From Shimia sp022448905 (lineage in GTDB: Bacteria > Pseudomonadota > Alphaproteobacteria > Rhodobacterales > Rhodobacteraceae): DNA of 64,000 bases. Location of the stretch: NCBI RefSeq assembly GCF_047126315.1, contig NZ_CP138953.1:372001-436000 (forward strand), given 5' to 3'. Position 1 is the stretch's first letter; the number at the start of each line of letters is the position of its first letter. The position numbers were made by a program, and so were the translations under genes. A model generated the notes under the pieces. It did no database searches, was not told where the DNA came from, and was given only the letters and a program-made list of their open reading frames with translations. This document shows positions 35,599-44,450 of the stretch, piece by piece.

Positions 35599-36717
35599 AT
35601 GAAAATCAGTATTGAACGCGCCGTGCTGCTGAAAGCAGTGAGCCAAGCGCAATCGGTTGTGGAACGCCGCAACACCATTCCAATCCTTGCCAACGTGCTG
35701 ATCGAAGCCGAAGGCGACACCGTGCAATTCCGCGCCACCGATTTGGACATTGAAGTGGTCGACAAGGCCAATGCCATGGTCGAGCGCGCCGGTGCCACCA
35801 CTGTGGCGGCCACCACCCTGCACGAGATTGTGCGCAAGCTGCCCGACGGCGCGCTGGTGACCCTCACCGACGACAGCGCCGCAGGTCGCTTGACCGTGGA
35901 AGCCGGCCGCTCAAACTTCTCGCTGGCGACCCTGCCACGCGAAGACTTCCCGGTGATGGCCTCTTCTGAGTATTCGTCCAACTTCTCCGCCCCCGCGCCT
36001 GCGCTGCGCCGTCTGTTTGACAAGTCCAAGTTTGCGATCTCCACGGAAGAGACCCGCTATTACCTGAACGGCGTGTACATGCATGTGGCTGATGGTGAAG
36101 ACGGCAAAGCGCTGCGCGCTGTGGCCACCGACGGTCACCGTCTGGCGCGGATTGACACCGACTTGCCAGCAGGTGCCACCGATATGCCCGGCGTGATTGT
36201 GCCGCGCAAAACCGTGGGCGAGCTGCGCAAGCTGTTGGACGACGATGATATGGAAATCGCCGTGTCGGTCAGCGAAACCAAAGTGCGTTTTGCCACCCCT
36301 AACATCACCCTGACATCCAAAGTGATCGACGGCACCTTCCCCGACTACACCCGGGTGATTCCGCAGGGCAATACCCGCAAGCTGGAAGTGGACGCGGCCG
36401 AGTTTGCCAAAGCCGTGGACCGTGTGGCGACCGTTTCTTCTGAGCGGTCCCGCGCGGTGAAACTGCAGCTGGACGAAGACCGTCTGGTGCTGTCGGTGAA
36501 CTCGCCGGACAGCGGCGCAGCGGAAGAAGAGCTGGTTGTGGCGTATAACGACGAGCGTCTGGAAATTGGCTTTAACGCCAAATACCTGCTGGAGATCGCC
36601 AGCCAGGTGGACCGCGAAAACGCCGTGTTCATGTTCAACTCTGCCGGTGACCCGACTCTGATGCGCGAAGGGGGTGACACCTCCGCTGTCTATGTCGTGA
36701 TGCCGATGCGGGTATAA
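35599..36717 (+). CDS. dnaN: DNA polymerase III beta sliding clamp
   Basis: 372-aa clamp subunit, normal length. Starts MKISIERAVLLKAVSQAQSVVERRNTIPILANVLIEA and ends FMFNSAGDPTLMREGGDTSAVYVVMPMRV, the conserved C-terminus that contributes to the protein-binding pocket. ATG with GGAGGG 8 nt upstream. Confidence 0.98.
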   Translation: MKISIERAVLLKAVSQAQSVVERRNTIPILANVLIEAEGDTVQFRATDLDIEVVDKANAMVERAGATTVAATTLHEIVRKLPDGALVTLTDDSAAGRLTVEAGRSNFSLATLPREDFPVMASSEYSSNFSAPAPALRRLFDKSKFAISTEETRYYLNGVYMHVADGEDGKALRAVATDGHRLARIDTDLPAGATDMPGVIVPRKTVGELRKLLDDDDMEIAVSVSETKVRFATPNITLTSKVIDGTFPDYTRVIPQGNTRKLEVDAAEFAKAVDRVATVSSERSRAVKLQLDEDRLVLSVNSPDSGAAEEELVVAYNDERLEIGFNAKYLLEIASQVDRENAVFMFNSAGDPTLMREGGDTSAVYVVMPMRV

Positions 36718-36744
36718 ACCGCTGACGCGGTTGCCTGCGGCGCA

Positions 36745-36766
36745 GGTATTTGAAGAAAGAGAAAGC
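36745..36766 (+). repeat. Intergenic repeat, copy 3
   Basis: GGTATTTGAAGAAAGAGAAA plus GC, in the dnaN-recF gap, similar to the copies near 31.45 and 31.62 kb. It stops 7 nt before the recF start and may provide its ribosome binding site. Confidence 0.45.
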
Positions 36767-36773
36767 CGGGCCC

Positions 36774-37880
36774 GTGTCTGAGCTGTTTCTGAAATCCCTG
36801 AGCCTGTCTCATTTCCGATCCCACAAAAAGGGCGCGCTCACCTGTGATGCGCGTCCTGTGGCCTTGTTTGGCCCCAATGGCGCGGGCAAGACCAATATCC
36901 TTGAGGCGGTGTCGCTGTTTTCACCGGGTCGGGGCATTCGCCGGGCCAGTGCCGAAGACATGACACGCCGACCAGAGGCGATTGGCTGGAAACTCTCCGG
37001 CCTGCTGCAAGCCACCAACCAAACCTACGAGATCGACATCCGCTCGGAGAACGGCGCCGCGCGGCAGGTGCATGTCGACAACAAAGCCGCGCCACAGACG
37101 CAGTTGGGGCGGATTTGCCGGGTGTTGTGGCTGATCCCAGCAATGGATCGACTGTGGATCGAAGGGGCCGAGGGGCGGCGGCGGTTTCTCGACCGCATGA
37201 CTCTCAGCTTCTACCCGGAACATGCCGAGGCCAGTCTCGCCTATGAAAAGGCGATGCGGGAGCGCAACCGCCTGCTGAAAGAGCAGATCAGCGATGCCCA
37301 TTGGTATGTCGCGCTGGAGCGGCAGATGGCCGAGGCCGGTGCTCGCATTCATCAAGCCCGCGAAGCCAGTATGGAGCGCCTGCTGGACGCGCAGGCGGCC
37401 ACGCAGACTGCTTTCCCAGTGGCGGAGTTGGAACTGATGCAAAGCGAAGGCGCGATGCCCGCGACGGAGGCCGACCTATTGGAGGCCTTGGCTGAGAGCC
37501 GATTCCGCGATATTGCCGCCGGGCGCACGTTGGTGGGGCCACATCGCACCGACATGTTGGGCACCTTTCGTGAGAAAGGCGTGCCCGCCAAAGATTGTTC
37601 TACCGGCGAACAGAAAGCCCTGCTGGTGTCGCTGATCCTGGCCAATGCGCGGGCGCTGAAAGACGACATTGGCGCCGCACCTATCCTGCTCTTGGATGAG
37701 GTCGCAGCACACCTAGATCCCGACCGCCGCGCGGCGCTCTATGACGAGATTTGTGCCCTTGGGGCGCAGGCCTGGATGACCGGCACGGAGGTCGGTTTGT
37801 TTGAGGCTTTGGGAGACCGGGCCCAATATGTCGAAGTCACGGATGAGGCTGGGATTTCCAGCTTATCGACACCGCGTTGA
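36774..37880 (+). CDS. recF: DNA replication and repair protein RecF
   Basis: 368-aa SMC-like ATPase loading RecA at gaps. LSLSHFRSHKKG at the N-terminus, Walker A GPNGAGKTN, signature STGEQKALLVSLILANAR and Walker B PILLLDEVAAHLD. I chose GTG 36774 (MSELFLKSLSLSHFR), because the in-frame TTG at 36750 would add residues encoded by the repeat element. Codes between dnaN and gyrB as in many bacteria. Confidence 0.95.
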   Translation: MSELFLKSLSLSHFRSHKKGALTCDARPVALFGPNGAGKTNILEAVSLFSPGRGIRRASAEDMTRRPEAIGWKLSGLLQATNQTYEIDIRSENGAARQVHVDNKAAPQTQLGRICRVLWLIPAMDRLWIEGAEGRRRFLDRMTLSFYPEHAEASLAYEKAMRERNRLLKEQISDAHWYVALERQMAEAGARIHQAREASMERLLDAQAATQTAFPVAELELMQSEGAMPATEADLLEALAESRFRDIAAGRTLVGPHRTDMLGTFREKGVPAKDCSTGEQKALLVSLILANARALKDDIGAAPILLLDEVAAHLDPDRRAALYDEICALGAQAWMTGTEVGLFEALGDRAQYVEVTDEAGISSLSTPR

Positions 37881-37974
37881 TCCCCCTGTGTAAGATCACA
37901 AAAATACCTGTCATTTGCGTGACATCCCCGCCCAAACCCGATATAAAATCCGGAAATGAAAAAGGGCGACATGT

Positions 37975-40392
37975 ATGTCTGACAACGCGCAAAATCCCGA
38001 GCAATATGGCGCGGATTCCATTAAAGTTCTCAAAGGCTTGGAAGCGGTGCGGAAGCGTCCGGGCATGTATATCGGGGACACCGACGATGGCTCGGGTCTG
38101 CACCACATGGTCTATGAGGTCGTGGACAACGGCATCGACGAGGCGCTGGCCGGTCATGCGGACGCTGTTACCGTGAAAATCCACGCCGACAGCTCGGTGT
38201 CGGTGAGCGACAACGGACGCGGGATTCCGGTGGATATTCATCCGGAAGAAGGCGTGTCCGCGGCGGAGGTCATCATGACCCAGCTGCACGCCGGTGGTAA
38301 GTTTGACAGCAACTCCTACAAGGTCTCCGGCGGTCTGCACGGCGTGGGCGTTTCGGTTGTGAACGCCCTGTCGGTCTGGCTGGAACTGCGCATCTGGCGC
38401 AACGGCAAAGAGCACTACGCCAAGTTTGAGCATGGCGACTGTACGCATCACCTCGAAGTGGTCGGCGACTGTGGTGATCGCACCGGGACTGAGGTCCGCT
38501 TCATGGCCTCCACCGACACGTTCTCCAACATCGAATACTCATTTGAGACGCTGGAAAAGCGTCTGCGCGAGCTGGCCTTCCTGAACTCCGGCGTGCGCAT
38601 CATCATCGAAGATGAACGCCCTGCCGAAGCGCTGCGCACCGAACTGTTTTACGACGGCGGCGTGAATGAGTTTGTAAAATACATCGACCGTCACAAAACC
38701 CCGCTAATGGAAGCGCCGATCTATGTGAAAGGCGAAAAGGACGACATCGGGGTTGAGGTCGCAATGTGGTGGAACGACAGCTACCACGAGAATGTGTTGC
38801 CGTTCACCAACAACATTCCGCAGCGCGATGGCGGCACGCATATCGCAGGCTTCCGTGGCGCGCTGACCCGGACCTTGCAGAAATACGCGCAGGAAAGCGG
38901 CATCGCGAAAAAAGAAAAGGTCAGCTTCACCGGCGACGACGCCCGCGAAGGCCTGACCTGTGTGCTGTCGGTGAAAGTGCCGGACCCGAAGTTCAGCTCG
39001 CAGACCAAAGACAAGCTGGTGAGCTCCGAAGTGCGCCCGGCGGTCGAAGGCTTGCTGGGGGAAAAACTGGCCGAGTGGTTTGAAGAAAACCCGCAAACCG
39101 CCAAGATGATCGTCTCCAAGATTGTAGAAGCGGCCCATGCCCGTGAAGCCGCGCGTAAGGCACGTGAGCTGACCCGCCGCAAAACCGCAATGGATGTGAA
39201 CTTCCTGGCTGGCAAGCTCAAAGATTGCTCCGAGAAAGACCCATCCAAAACCGAAGTCTTCCTGGTGGAGGGTGACTCCGCTGGTGGCTCTGCCCAAACT
39301 GGACGTGACCGGAAAACCCAGGCGATCCTGCCGTTGCGCGGTAAGATCCTGAACGTTGAGCGTGCCCGGTTTGACCGGATGCTGTCGAGCCAAGAGATCG
39401 GCAACCTGGTGATGGCGCTTGGCACCGGCATTGGCCGCGATGAGTTCAATGTGGACAAGCTGCGCTACCACAAAGTGGTGATCATGACCGATGCGGACGT
39501 CGATGGCGCGCACATTCGAACCCTGCTGCTGACCTTCTTCTACCGTCAGATGCCGGAGTTGATCGAAATGGGTCACCTCTACATCGCGCAACCGCCGCTG
39601 TACAAAGTGGCGCGCGGCAAGTCGGAAGTTTACCTGAAAGACCAGGCGGCGCTGGACGATTATCTGGTGAACCAGGGCATCGAGGGTGCCGTACTGAAGC
39701 TGGGCTCCGGCGCAGAAATGACCGGCCAGGATCTGGCGCGTGTTGTGACCGAGGCCCGCCAACTCAAGCAAGTGCTGGACGCCTTCCCAACCCATTATCC
39801 ACGCCACATTCTGGAACAGGCCGCCATCGCGGGCGCCTTTGTGCCCGGCGCGGTGGATGCGGATCTGCAGGGTGTGGCTGACAAAGTTGCCGCCCGTCTG
39901 GATTTGATTGCCCTGGAATATGAGCGCGGCTGGACTGGCCGCATCACTCAGGATCACGGCATCAAGCTGGCCCGTATTCTGCGGGGTGTGGAAGAAGTGC
40001 GCACACTGGACGGCCCGATGCTGCGGTCCGGCGAGGCACGCAAATCCGGCACCTTCACCGAAAGCCTGCAAGAGGTCTACAACACCTCCGCAACGCTGGT
40101 GCGCAAAGACCGCAGCCAAGTCATCAACGGCCCGCTAGACCTTCTGGCGGCGATCCTGGCAGAGGGCGAAAAGGGCCTGACGCTGCAGCGCTACAAAGGT
40201 CTGGGCGAAATGAACCCGGATCAGCTTTGGGAAACCACACTAGACCCGGATGCCCGCACCTTGCTGCAGGTGAAGGTCGAGGACATAGCCGAGGCGGATG
40301 ACCTCTTCACCAAGTTGATGGGCGATGTTGTGGAGCCGCGCCGCGAGTTCATTCAGAAAAACGCACTGAGCGTGGAAAACCTCGACTTCTAA
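37975..40392 (+). CDS. gyrB: DNA gyrase subunit B
   Basis: 805-aa ATPase subunit of the type II topoisomerase that introduces negative supercoils. GHKL ATPase domain (VVDNGIDEA, DNGRGIPVDIHPE, GGLHGVGVSVVNAL), transducer domain, TOPRIM with EGDSAGGSAQ and DADVDGAHI, and the C-terminal QRYKGLGEMNPDQLWETT. Start ATG with AAAGGG upstream. A perfect hairpin follows. Confidence 0.98.
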   Translation: MSDNAQNPEQYGADSIKVLKGLEAVRKRPGMYIGDTDDGSGLHHMVYEVVDNGIDEALAGHADAVTVKIHADSSVSVSDNGRGIPVDIHPEEGVSAAEVIMTQLHAGGKFDSNSYKVSGGLHGVGVSVVNALSVWLELRIWRNGKEHYAKFEHGDCTHHLEVVGDCGDRTGTEVRFMASTDTFSNIEYSFETLEKRLRELAFLNSGVRIIIEDERPAEALRTELFYDGGVNEFVKYIDRHKTPLMEAPIYVKGEKDDIGVEVAMWWNDSYHENVLPFTNNIPQRDGGTHIAGFRGALTRTLQKYAQESGIAKKEKVSFTGDDAREGLTCVLSVKVPDPKFSSQTKDKLVSSEVRPAVEGLLGEKLAEWFEENPQTAKMIVSKIVEAAHAREAARKARELTRRKTAMDVNFLAGKLKDCSEKDPSKTEVFLVEGDSAGGSAQTGRDRKTQAILPLRGKILNVERARFDRMLSSQEIGNLVMALGTGIGRDEFNVDKLRYHKVVIMTDADVDGAHIRTLLLTFFYRQMPELIEMGHLYIAQPPLYKVARGKSEVYLKDQAALDDYLVNQGIEGAVLKLGSGAEMTGQDLARVVTEARQLKQVLDAFPTHYPRHILEQAAIAGAFVPGAVDADLQGVADKVAARLDLIALEYERGWTGRITQDHGIKLARILRGVEEVRTLDGPMLRSGEARKSGTFTESLQEVYNTSATLVRKDRSQVINGPLDLLAAILAEGEKGLTLQRYKGLGEMNPDQLWETTLDPDARTLLQVKVEDIAEADDLFTKLMGDVVEPRREFIQKNALSVENLDF

Positions 40393-40418
40393 GTCGATGC
40401 ACACAGCAAGATATGACT

Positions 40419-40445
40419 AGGGCTGCCGACGTTCGTCGCAGCCCT
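40419..40445 (+). terminator. Hairpin after gyrB
   Basis: Perfect 8-bp stem AGGGCTGC / GCAGCCCT with an 11-nt loop, 27 nt after the gyrB stop. No T-run, so factor-independent termination is uncertain. Confidence 0.5.
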
Positions 40446-40470
40446 ATCATGGGCGCGGCGATTGTTTTGA

Positions 40471-40737
40471 AAGCTGAGAACCTGTTGGCTGCCTTGGCAA
40501 CCACGTGGCTACGCCCAAGTTACCTTTCAGACTTATGTAGAAACTGGAGACTTCGCCGTCGAACTCGACCGGGGATTTGTAGGGACATTTCGGACGCATG
40601 ACTGGCGCCAACTGGCTTGTCCTAAGGCGGTGGTGCAATCAGTTGGCATCAAAGGCACGATCGACCAAATGGAGATTGGCAGAGAGGTTTTCGAGAAACT
40701 CCGACACGCCGCGCCATTCTTCGTCTTGACCCGGTGA
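40471..40737 (+). pseudogene. Possible gene remnant without a start codon (88 codons)
   Basis: An open frame of 88 codons to a TGA, without an early start codon, reads like a real protein C-terminus (GYAQVTFQTYVETGDFAVEL ... GIKGTIDQMEIGREVFEKLRHAAPFFVLTR). Lower GC than gyrB. I do not recognise the family. It may be the 3' remainder of a deleted gene, or chance. Confidence 0.35.
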
Positions 40738-41173
40738 TTGACGGCAACGACCTAGGGTCGCCCCAAACAACCGTCGGCGTCAGATTCTGAGCCTTGTTGG
40801 CCCCGCGCGCTCCCCTAAAGCCTGGCTTTGGGGCACCCATTCGACCTGTTAAAAGCGCTTTCCCCTTCCGATAGGGCCACCTATCGTTGCCTCTTCATAA
40901 TCGGTGCCCGCTTCTGGAAGCCAAAACTAGGACAGGTTGCGTCTGCCTTGTTCCATCGGTGAAACGCTTGGACGCAGAGTTTTACTTCCCCAATTTTCAT
41001 GGCGGTTTCCATCCCTGATCCTCCGCATAACGTATTGGTAAGAAGTTGATCTCCATTGGGATGAAACTCTGAACAGGTACTCACTAAATTGGGGAGCCGG
41101 AACGTGGGGAGATCCATGACGTCACCCAATATCAACCCAAAGCAGATCCGCCAAAATTTTTCGGAAGCATTCC
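40738..41173. other. Intergenic stretch, no confident gene
   Basis: Lower-GC sequence. One minus-strand frame, 40881-41012 (43 aa, METAMKIGEVKLCVQAFHRW...), starts at an ATG 7 nt after GGAGG, but has no recognised relatives; an upstream extension to 41240 overlaps the broken gene below. I see nothing else. Confidence 0.3.
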
Positions 41174-41470
41174 ATGAACCACCTAATAGCCCTATCAGCA
41201 GTCCTATTCCCATCAGCATGCGTGGGGTCTGACCTCCCATCTGCGCAATAAGCTGCGCTAGAGGGAAACTCGATTAACCCAGCCAACGCGGGCGCTGTTC
41301 AATCTGAGGGCAGTGACTTGCGAGTTAACGTCAACAACTCACGCACCGTTGGAAGGGTTCAAGCTGTTCCAGGTCAAGCGAATATCTTGCAAATGGAAAA
41401 AGTTGTTTCTCCGCGAACCGGATGCCGTTCAGAAGCCCCAGTAAACGCTGACGGTTTGTTCAGCACCTGA
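41174..41470 (+). pseudogene. Small secreted protein gene interrupted by one stop codon
   Basis: ATG at 41174 (GGAAG upstream) encodes MNHLIALSAVLFPSACVGSD..., a signal-peptide or lipoprotein-like start with Cys16. After 25 codons an in-frame TAA (41249-41251) stops it, yet the same frame stays open for 72 more codons that look coding (NPANAGAVQSEGSDLRVNVN ... GCRSEAPVNADGLFST) and ends at TGA 41468-41470. The undamaged product would have 98 residues. Nonsense mutation or sequence error; family not recognised. Confidence 0.55.
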
Positions 41471-41544
41471 TGAGGGGAGGCGGTATGACAGGCACCACCG
41501 CGCCAAAAAGCGGGTTCTTCCGAGCCTGTCATGATTGGTTTGAA

Positions 41545-42072
41545 TCAGCGTTGCGGGGTTCCGGGAAGTGCGAGCCTCGTGCCAACAACTTGCGCGACCG
41601 TGGCGGGCGAGCCGAGCGTTTTGGTGTTTGGGGCCGGGCAGTGGTCAACCGAGCACGGCAAGTAATAGAGATCCGCCTCAGCTTTGAACGCGTCAGCACC
41701 ATCCTGCATCTCGCCTCGATAGACGGTGACGTTCATACCTTTGGGGGCGCCTGTTACGGCATCGGCGAGAAAGGCAAACATGTGGATTTCAAAGCCGTTG
41801 CCGTCGACCTTGGTGATGCTGGCCGGGCTGTCAGTGAACTTCATCCCACCGGCGCCGAACATCCAGCCGCCCACAATGTCTACGGTGCCGCCGGCATCCA
41901 CATTCATGATGTTCTGATAGGCACCGCCATCGGGTAGCACACCAGTAACCTCGACAAACCAGGTGCCAGTCAATTGCTCCATAACGGGTGTTGCGGTGTC
42001 GGCGGCGTGGCTGGCAGTGGCTGTAATCAGCGCAAGCGCAGTGGCAAGGGGCTTGAGGATTGAGAGTTTCAT
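41545..42072 (-). CDS. Secreted protein of unknown function (175 aa)
   Basis: Signal peptide about 1-23 (MKLSILKPLATALALITATASHA), then a domain with GTWFVEVTGVLPDGGAYQNIMNVDAGGTVDIVGGWMFG, which suggests a small beta-barrel. A Cys pair (LPCSVDHCPAP) may form a disulfide. Last gene of the dehalogenase operon, 21 nt after the SDR gene. No family recognised. Confidence 0.75.
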   Translation of the reverse strand: MKLSILKPLATALALITATASHAADTATPVMEQLTGTWFVEVTGVLPDGGAYQNIMNVDAGGTVDIVGGWMFGAGGMKFTDSPASITKVDGNGFEIHMFAFLADAVTGAPKGMNVTVYRGEMQDGADAFKAEADLYYLPCSVDHCPAPNTKTLGSPATVAQVVGTRLALPGTPQR

Positions 42073-42093
42073 GTTGGCAGTCCTTTTTCGGGA

Positions 42094-42693
42094 TCAGGCA
42101 AAGTCGGGAGTGGCCAGGATCTGGCCATGCATGTCACCGGCCACGGCCGCGAGATAGCTTTTGGCGGTGTCGGCGGCAGACAGGCCGCCATCTGTGGGCA
42201 GACCGAAAAGCTCCATGCTTTCCTTAACAAAGATCGGCGAAACCACGTTCAGCCGCACGGTCTCTACTTCGGTGGCTGCGGTTCGGGTGAATGCCTCGAT
42301 CGCGGCGCAGGAGGCCGCAATTGCGCTGGTGGATGGCATGGGGTTTTGAGCGGCTACGCCGGAGGTGAGTGTGATTGATCCGCCCGGCGCGACCGCACTC
42401 AGGCCCAGACGCAGCACGTTCAACTGGCCTTTCATCTGCGTGTCCACGGTCCGATTGAAATCGTCATCGCTCATGGTGGCCAGCGGGGCCATCACCCCGT
42501 CGCCCGCCGCGCTGATAATCGCATCCACCCGACCTGTCTTTGCAAACAGCGCGCGCAGGCTGGCGGGGTCGGAGATGTCGACATGCAGGTCGCCGGAGCT
42601 GCGCGAGGCGGTGATCAGGTCATGGCCGGCCGACAGGGCGTGCGAGACCGCGCGCCCGATCATGCCGGACGCTCCAATAAGAAGGATTTTCAT
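42094..42693 (-). CDS. SDR-fold protein lacking the catalytic YxxxK
   Basis: 199-aa short-chain dehydrogenase-type Rossmann protein. The cofactor loop GASGMIGRAV and DVDISDP (Asp contacting adenine) are intact, and the Ser of the triad is present in ITLTSGVAA. At the usual YxxxK position the sequence reads IAASC, so Tyr and Lys are replaced. It may bind NAD(P)H without normal SDR catalysis or use other residues. Operon with the dehalogenase. Confidence 0.82.
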   Translation of the reverse strand: MKILLIGASGMIGRAVSHALSAGHDLITASRSSGDLHVDISDPASLRALFAKTGRVDAIISAAGDGVMAPLATMSDDDFNRTVDTQMKGQLNVLRLGLSAVAPGGSITLTSGVAAQNPMPSTSAIAASCAAIEAFTRTAATEVETVRLNVVSPIFVKESMELFGLPTDGGLSAADTAKSYLAAVAGDMHGQILATPDFA

Positions 42694-42697
42694 GGGG

Positions 42698-43444
42698 TTA
42701 CTCCGATGTGTAGGGCGGTTTTAGCCCAAGGGTTGTCGAGAAGGTTTTCAACAGCGCGTCTTTGGCGCTGCCCAGAAACGGTGTGCCGTGGGATGGCAGA
42801 AGGTGCCGGAAGTGCAACGCCGCCACCCTGTTGAACTCTTGCGGGTCCGGCGTGCAAAAGCGCAGCCACTCAGGGCCGATATTGGCAGGCTTGAAGAACC
42901 CGGCCTGGCCCATGCGCTCAGCTGCGATCTCGCTGAAAAAGGCGTCCGGCTTGGTCCAGTTCTGCAAGCTGTCTGCGGTGATCAGGATGCCGTCCTCGCG
43001 CTCCAGCAGGAACATGCCTTCCGGCAAGGTCGATGTCTCGTAGGTGAAAAGCGACAAGCCCGGTGCGGGCATCTCACCCCCCACCTGCAGAATGTGGTCC
43101 GGTTTCAGGCCGCCCTTGTGGTCCATCCCCGCCAATGCCCAGAGCGTTGCACCGTAGCGGCGCACGTAGAAGGGATCGTCTAACCCGTTCTGTGCACCCA
43201 GGTGATAACCGCCCAATTTGACGATATGCGTGACTTGCCCAAGTGCCTGAAGCGCGGCCAGGCCCTCTTCGGACAGGCGTATCGGGCTGATCAGGGTTAG
43301 GGCGTCGCCGTCGCGCAGAATGGTCATCGCGCGACTGATGCGCATACCCGGCACCATGTCGACGCTGCCGGTCACGTGAAAAATATCAGGAAAGATCTCG
43401 GTGATCTCACCATGTGGTGTGGCAGAGGGGAAGTCATACGGCAT
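42698..43444 (-). CDS. Metallo-beta-lactamase-fold-like protein, function unknown
   Basis: 248-aa soluble protein. The pattern of strands (IFHVTGSVDM..., ALTLISPIRLSEEGLAALQALGQVTHIVKLGGYHLG) and the C-terminal HLLPSHGTPFLG resemble metallo-beta-lactamase-like or DUF4336-type proteins, but the HxHxDH zinc motif is missing. It overlaps the dehalogenase gene by 11 nt, so the two are translationally coupled. Confidence 0.6.
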   Translation of the reverse strand: MPYDFPSATPHGEITEIFPDIFHVTGSVDMVPGMRISRAMTILRDGDALTLISPIRLSEEGLAALQALGQVTHIVKLGGYHLGAQNGLDDPFYVRRYGATLWALAGMDHKGGLKPDHILQVGGEMPAPGLSLFTYETSTLPEGMFLLEREDGILITADSLQNWTKPDAFFSEIAAERMGQAGFFKPANIGPEWLRFCTPDPQEFNRVAALHFRHLLPSHGTPFLGSAKDALLKTFSTTLGLKPPYTSE

Positions 43445-44351
43445 GACGTGTTCCTTCGGTTTGCGCGTTGTTCAGGTTGAGATACCAACCGGCCAGAGCG
43501 CGTCCGATCTCATGCGGGTAGTCTTCCTGTAGGAAATGCAGGCCTTCCCCCAAATCAACGCTGGTCAGGTTGCGAAAGTTATCCTTGATCCAAGCCACGT
43601 CTTTTTGGCGGATCAACACACCCGGATCAGCGTGAAAAAACAGCTTAGGAATAGGAGTTTCCGTCAGCCAGTTAGAATACGCCTCCACTGCGCGTGAAAT
43701 ATGCTCAGGCTTACCTTCGACCGGAACGTCGCGCGGGAAAACGTAAACCGGCTTGCGGCTTTTGACCGTGGGAAACGGTGCGAGGTAGGCGGCCATTTCC
43801 TGTTGGCTCAGATCGCGCTTGATCCAATCGGGCAGCATTTGCTTCACGAAACTGTTCATAACGCCAAGCATCAGCCAGCTGGCAAAGGGCGCGCGGATCA
43901 GACGCATCAGCAGCTTATCGCTGCGCGCCATGGCGGCAAAATCGATCTCGCGATGCATCGCCTCCATGAAGACGATGCCCTTGATCTTGTCACGGTGCTG
44001 ATTTGCGTAGTGGAACCCAAGGCCAGACCCCCAATCCTGCACCACAAGGGTAATATCGGTCAGGCCCAGAGCCTCGATGAACCCCTCGAGATAAGCGTAG
44101 CTATCGTCAAAACCGTAAGAAATGTCGGGCTTGTCGGACTTGCCGAACCCGATCAGATCTACAGCAATAGCACGGGCATATGGCGTGACGTGGGGAATGA
44201 TGTTGCGCCAGATGTAAGAGGAGGCCGGGTTGCCATGGACAAATAGGATGGGATCGCCCGTACCGTCTTCAACATAGTGAATCCGGCTGCCCATCACCTC
44301 GACAAACCGCGACGCGAAAGGGAAATCGGGGGAGATTGTTGCATTGGTCAT
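43434..44351 (-). CDS. Haloalkane dehalogenase (HLD-II / DhaA type)
   Basis: 305-aa alpha/beta hydrolase that should replace a halogen of haloalkanes by hydroxyl. Residues fall at the positions known for Rhodococcus DhaA: Asn41 (HGNPASSYIWRN), nucleophile Asp106 and halide-binding Trp107 (VVQDWGSGLG), Glu130 (IVFMEAMHRE) and His272 (GLHFLQED). I chose ATG 44351, which gives this numbering; the frame is open further up to 44396. First gene of a minus-strand operon, divergent from a LysR gene. Confidence 0.9.
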   Translation of the reverse strand: MTNATISPDFPFASRFVEVMGSRIHYVEDGTGDPILFVHGNPASSYIWRNIIPHVTPYARAIAVDLIGFGKSDKPDISYGFDDSYAYLEGFIEALGLTDITLVVQDWGSGLGFHYANQHRDKIKGIVFMEAMHREIDFAAMARSDKLLMRLIRAPFASWLMLGVMNSFVKQMLPDWIKRDLSQQEMAAYLAPFPTVKSRKPVYVFPRDVPVEGKPEHISRAVEAYSNWLTETPIPKLFFHADPGVLIRQKDVAWIKDNFRNLTSVDLGEGLHFLQEDYPHEIGRALAGWYLNLNNAQTEGTRHAV

Positions 44352-44450
44352 GTCGGATGTCCGCGTAGCTGTCGTCTGACATCGGAATACGCCCACAATA
44401 CGTCAGGAAAAAGCATAGCTTTCCGACCAACTCCGTCATAAAATTAGACG

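Noticed and set aside
34077..36044. Minus-strand open frame of 655 codons across dnaA and dnaN
   Set aside because: Both genes are certain on the plus strand; the minus frame has no start signal or domain.
40881..41240. 119-aa minus-strand protein with hydrophobic start
   Set aside because: Its first part is the complement of the broken secreted-protein gene; only the last 43 codons have a usable start signal and even these have no recognised relatives.
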